Source of the DNA: Mesorhizobium loti
GTDB lineage: Bacteria; Pseudomonadota; Alphaproteobacteria; Rhizobiales; Rhizobiaceae
Direction: 5' to 3'
DNA: 64,000 bases
Assembly (NCBI GenBank): GCA_002356515.1
Contig: AP017605.1
Coordinates: 6,495,020-6,559,019, forward strand
Under the pieces are notes generated by a model, which saw only the letters and a list, made by a program, of their open reading frames with translations, was not told where the DNA came from and did not search any database. The first letter of the stretch is position 1. The number at the start of each line of letters is the position of its first letter. A program made the translations under genes and the position numbers. Of this stretch, positions 61,258 to 64,000 are shown one piece after another.

Positions 61258-63825
61258 CTATCCGCCGAGCCGGAAATACTTGGCAGTGGCTGAAAATTGC
61301 GATCCGTCGGTCTCGATCTCCTCGAGAATTTTGGGCAGCACCACCGAGGCTGGTGTCGGGGTAGAGATGGCCGCCGCCTGGATATCCTGCGGGCCGGTGA
61401 TCACCATGATGATCTGCGGCACGGCCTTCCCAGTGGCCTTGTCGGCCGCGCCGAGGCCGATCGGAATGCTGAAGGTGGCCTTGTCCGATTGCGCGACGAT
61501 GCGGTCATCGAGATTGAACACCATGCCCTTGTGATCGATCAGCAGCACGCTGGAAATGAGCCCGCCGCGCGTCACCAGCGTGCCGCTGATCGGGGTGCCG
61601 TCAGGCACCGATGTCCGGTCGAGAACGAGCTGCGGCTTGTCGGCCGCGCTCTGCCCCAGGAAGTGCAGAAAATTGGTGACCTCGCATTGGCTCGGCTCGA
61701 TGAGGCGGACGCTGATGTCCGGCTCGACATGGAATTTCGCCTGGAAATCGCCAAGCATCCGTTCGAATGGCTGCACCGCCGTGCCAAACCCCTCGATCGT
61801 GGCAGCCTTGTCGGTTGACGACATCATGGTCGCATAGAAACAGTCGCCGCCGCCGAAGTCGCGAACCCAGGAGACACGTTGCGCCATGTCGTCGACTGGG
61901 GGGATCGCCGGCTTGGGGACGTTCAATGCGACGACAGGCTGGTCCGGCTGTTTGGCCGGCGGTGACGAGGCGTTCTGGCCTTCGGCGTTCGCGGAGTCCG
62001 TCTGGCTCGCAGTGGGTTTGGGCGCTGGCACGGTCGCCTTGGGCGCGGCCGGCGGGCTGATCTGCGGCTTGGGCTTCGGGGTCTCCACGGCCTCTGGCTG
62101 GCCCGGCGGCGGCGTTGAGACTTTCGCGGCCGGTGGGGCTGGAGCGGTCGTCTCAGGCGCCGGAGCCGACATTTGACTGTTGCTGGCCATCGTATCCGGC
62201 TGGGGAGCCGGGGGTGTCTTTGCGGACGGCTGCGTGGTCGTTACCGACGGCTTCAGGGGTGCCTCGGTTTGCGGGGGAACAACGGGCTTCGCCGGCGCCG
62301 GCGTCTGCACGGTCTTGGCATCTGCCTGGCTTGCAGTCGATGGCGCACTCGGCTCCGTTTGCGGTTGTGCTGCCATCGCCGGTGGCTTCGGAGGCTCCTC
62401 GGTCTGCGAGGTGGCTTCCGCGGGCTTGGCCGGCTGCGGCTTTGGGGCTGCCTCCGCCTCCGGCTGGCTTTCAGCCGGCGCTTCGCTGGCCTGCGGCTGC
62501 GCTGATGGAACGGGCTTTGCCGGCTCCGGGGCGCTCGTGACTTTGTCCGCCGGGATCGGCTTTGACGTCTCCGGTGCGGGCTTTGATGGTTCGGGCGAAA
62601 GCGACGTCTTGCCGATGGTCGGCGGCGCCGGCGTCATGAAACCGCTCAGGTAAAGGCCCGCGCCTGAGGCGACAGCCAGCGTCGCCAGGGCAGCGATCGC
62701 AATGGTTCCGGTCCTCGTGGGTTTTCTGGCGACATTAGGTGCGGCGGCACGGGACGGGCTGGGGGGCGCTTGACGCTGCGGTTCGGACAGATGCGCGGGC
62801 CGGACATGCGGGACGAAGCGTTGCTCGCCCGGGCCTGTTGCTGTCGGCGCGCTATGCCCCGCGACATTGGATGGCTGCGCCTTGGGATCAGGAACAAGGG
62901 TTTGCCCGGCCGGTGGCAAAGCCGGCCGCTCGCGGGGTGTCCTGGATGCCGGCGGCGTTGTTGCTTCGTCTTCGTCGCGCGTCATCCTGGCGATATCAGC
63001 CATGCTGGCCGGCCGGTCCTGCGGATCCGGTTGCAGCATGGCTTCGACGATGCCACGGAAATCCTCGTCAATGTCGGAGAGATCAGGCACGGTCCGGCGC
63101 TTCTCGATGATCTCGAACTGTGATCCGCTCATGTCGATCGGCTTGCCGCGCAGAGCGGCGGCCAGCACCAGCCCAAGGCTGTAGATGTCGGACTGTTCTC
63201 TGACGTCGCCGCTGTACAGCCCGAGCTGTTCGGGTGAAACGTAGTTGTACTTTCCGGCGAACTTGCCGCCGATCAGCGTCTCTCCGCCCACGGTCGCCGA
63301 TCGCGCTATGCCGAAATCGATGATCTTTGCGCGCTCGACCCGGCCCCCCGGCAAGATGATGTTGTCGGGCGAGAGGTCGCGATGGATTGCTCCCGCCTGA
63401 TGCACGGCGCTCAGGCCGGATGCGAGGCGATGGCAGAGCTTGCGCACCGCTTCCGTCGGCATCGGCCCACGGCGCATAATGTCGAACAGCGACTCGCCGT
63501 CGACGAATTCCATGGCGAGATAGGGACGGCCGATCCCGGGATCGATGGTGAAGACATGGTATCGCACGACCGCGTCATGCGACAGATGGTTGAGGATCGA
63601 GGCCTCCTTGCGAAACAAGGACAGGATCGTCTGGTCACGGGCAAATTCGGGCAGCACGATCTTGATCGCGACGTGGTCTCCGGTCTGGATGTTGTGGCCG
63701 CGATAGACCTCACCCATGCCGCCGAAGGCAATCCGCTCGTCCAATTCGTAGATGCCGCTGAGCTGCGTACCGACACCGGTGTTGGCCAGCTGCGGCGAAA
63801 TTCGCGTCTTGTCGTCGGCGCTCAT
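61258..63825 (-). CDS. Transmembrane Ser/Thr protein kinase with periplasmic domain
   Basis: 855 residues. The N-terminal Hanks-type kinase domain has the glycine loop FGGMGEVY, Lys55 in VAIK, HRD at 148-150 (HRDLSPDN) and DFG at 170-172; an activation loop with Thr/Ser is present, so it should be active. After about residue 285 there is a Pro-rich linker and one membrane helix (IAIAALATLAVASGAGLYL), then about 230 residues of Pro/Ala/Lys-rich stalk. A C-terminal periplasmic domain of about 200 residues follows, with one Cys pair (GGGDCFYAT, PSQCEVT). Its ATG overlaps the stop of the phosphatase gene as TGATG. Kinase/PP2C pairs of this type control type VI secretion in other bacteria. Confidence 0.9.
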   Translation of the reverse strand: MSADDKTRISPQLANTGVGTQLSGIYELDERIAFGGMGEVYRGHNIQTGDHVAIKIVLPEFARDQTILSLFRKEASILNHLSHDAVVRYHVFTIDPGIGRPYLAMEFVDGESLFDIMRRGPMPTEAVRKLCHRLASGLSAVHQAGAIHRDLSPDNIILPGGRVERAKIIDFGIARSATVGGETLIGGKFAGKYNYVSPEQLGLYSGDVREQSDIYSLGLVLAAALRGKPIDMSGSQFEIIEKRRTVPDLSDIDEDFRGIVEAMLQPDPQDRPASMADIARMTRDEDEATTPPASRTPRERPALPPAGQTLVPDPKAQPSNVAGHSAPTATGPGEQRFVPHVRPAHLSEPQRQAPPSPSRAAAPNVARKPTRTGTIAIAALATLAVASGAGLYLSGFMTPAPPTIGKTSLSPEPSKPAPETSKPIPADKVTSAPEPAKPVPSAQPQASEAPAESQPEAEAAPKPQPAKPAEATSQTEEPPKPPAMAAQPQTEPSAPSTASQADAKTVQTPAPAKPVVPPQTEAPLKPSVTTTQPSAKTPPAPQPDTMASNSQMSAPAPETTAPAPPAAKVSTPPPGQPEAVETPKPKPQISPPAAPKATVPAPKPTASQTDSANAEGQNASSPPAKQPDQPVVALNVPKPAIPPVDDMAQRVSWVRDFGGGDCFYATMMSSTDKAATIEGFGTAVQPFERMLGDFQAKFHVEPDISVRLIEPSQCEVTNFLHFLGQSAADKPQLVLDRTSVPDGTPISGTLVTRGGLISSVLLIDHKGMVFNLDDRIVAQSDKATFSIPIGLGAADKATGKAVPQIIMVITGPQDIQAAAISTPTPASVVLPKILEEIETDGSQFSATAKYFRLGG

Positions 63826-64000
63826 CAGCCTCGGTCCTCCGCTCTGGACAGATCAGGGTGGAGCGACTGTCCATTGCGCCCGTTTCCAATCTTCACCAGC
63901 ACAATGGTGACATTGTCGGTTCCGCCCCGCGCTAGCACCGTTTCCAGCAGATTTTCGCACGCCGCCTGAGGTGTTGCCGACACCACCGCGGCCTCGATCT
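63825..64000 (-). CDS. PP2C-type protein phosphatase, C-terminal fragment (runs off window)
   Basis: The last 57 codons of a minus-strand gene whose start lies beyond 64000. The translation ends VLARGGTDNVTIVLVKIG plus a short polar tail; the GGTDNVT segment is the conserved metal-binding end of PP2C phosphatases. Its stop TGA shares one base with the kinase ATG (TGATG), so kinase and phosphatase are coupled and would oppose each other. Confidence 0.85.
   Translation of the reverse strand, partial: IEAAVVSATPQAACENLLETVLARGGTDNVTIVLVKIGNGRNGQSLHPDLSRAEDRG

Noticed and set aside
1..64000. CRISPR arrays, tRNA or rRNA genes, phage or plasmid origin genes
   Set aside because: No regularly spaced repeats, no tRNA-like cloverleaf arms with CCA-type ends, no rRNA sequence and no integrase, replication or capsid-type proteins were seen by eye.

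Overview
The window is GC-rich, densely packed DNA from an alphaproteobacterium, most likely a Hyphomicrobiales member close to Mesorhizobium. This is inferred from protein flavour (NodS-like methyltransferase/deacetylase fusion, many class III cyclases), codon use, and an interspersed palindromic repeat seen twice; no rRNA or tRNA gene was seen to confirm it.

Layout. (1) 1-12.7 kb: the 3' part of a multidomain glycan-modifying enzyme, a redoxin, two large class III nucleotide cyclases transcribed divergently, an unrecognised 459-aa protein, a GNAT acetyltransferase, a membrane protein, a third cyclase and a small methyltransferase. (2) 12.9-18.9 kb: a complete peptide-type ABC importer operon (dual ATPase, binding protein, two permeases) on the minus strand with overlapping stop/start codons. 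(3) 19-26.6 kb: a fourth cyclase, a nucleotide-sugar dehydrogenase broken by one in-frame TGA, a DUF3095 cyclase-like protein, a glycosyltransferase/deacetylase pair, an MBL-fold hydrolase and a stand-alone cyclic-nucleotide-binding protein. (4) 26.9-34.2 kb: a 904-aa ABC exporter-like protein with degenerate ATPase motifs and a roughly 300-residue insertion, a methyltransferase-like protein, and three tightly coupled glycosyltransferases. (5) 34.2-37.0 kb: a gene-poor stretch ending in a MITE-like inverted repeat, then a four-gene operon of unknown function that includes a WD40-like protein.

(6) 37.0-48.8 kb: a complete propane/methyl-ketone type binuclear-iron monooxygenase operon (mimABCD type), with an amidohydrolase, an Fe-S assembly protein, a dedicated GroEL-like chaperonin and a Zn alcohol dehydrogenase. 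It has a near-perfect sigma-54 promoter with upstream TTACA-type repeats, ends at a strong hairpin terminator, and is followed by a convergent gene for a sigma-54 activator of the AcoR/MimR type. Substrate oxidation, alcohol oxidation, enzyme assembly and control are thus all in one block. (7) 48.8-64 kb: an envelope-directed module with three exported caspase-like (C14) proteins carrying different C-terminal modules (Sel1 repeats, a CxxCH heme-type motif, a peptidoglycan-binding-like domain). With them are two OmpA-type proteins, a lipoprotein, an M23 peptidase/lytic transglycosylase fusion, a DUF1036 protein, and a transmembrane Ser/Thr kinase coupled to a PP2C phosphatase that runs off the window.

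The most promising candidates for undescribed biology are the caspase/kinase/murein-hydrolase module, the cyclic-nucleotide island with its stand-alone sensor, the degenerate ABC protein, and the WD40 operon. All functional claims rest on reading motifs by eye; no database search was possible.
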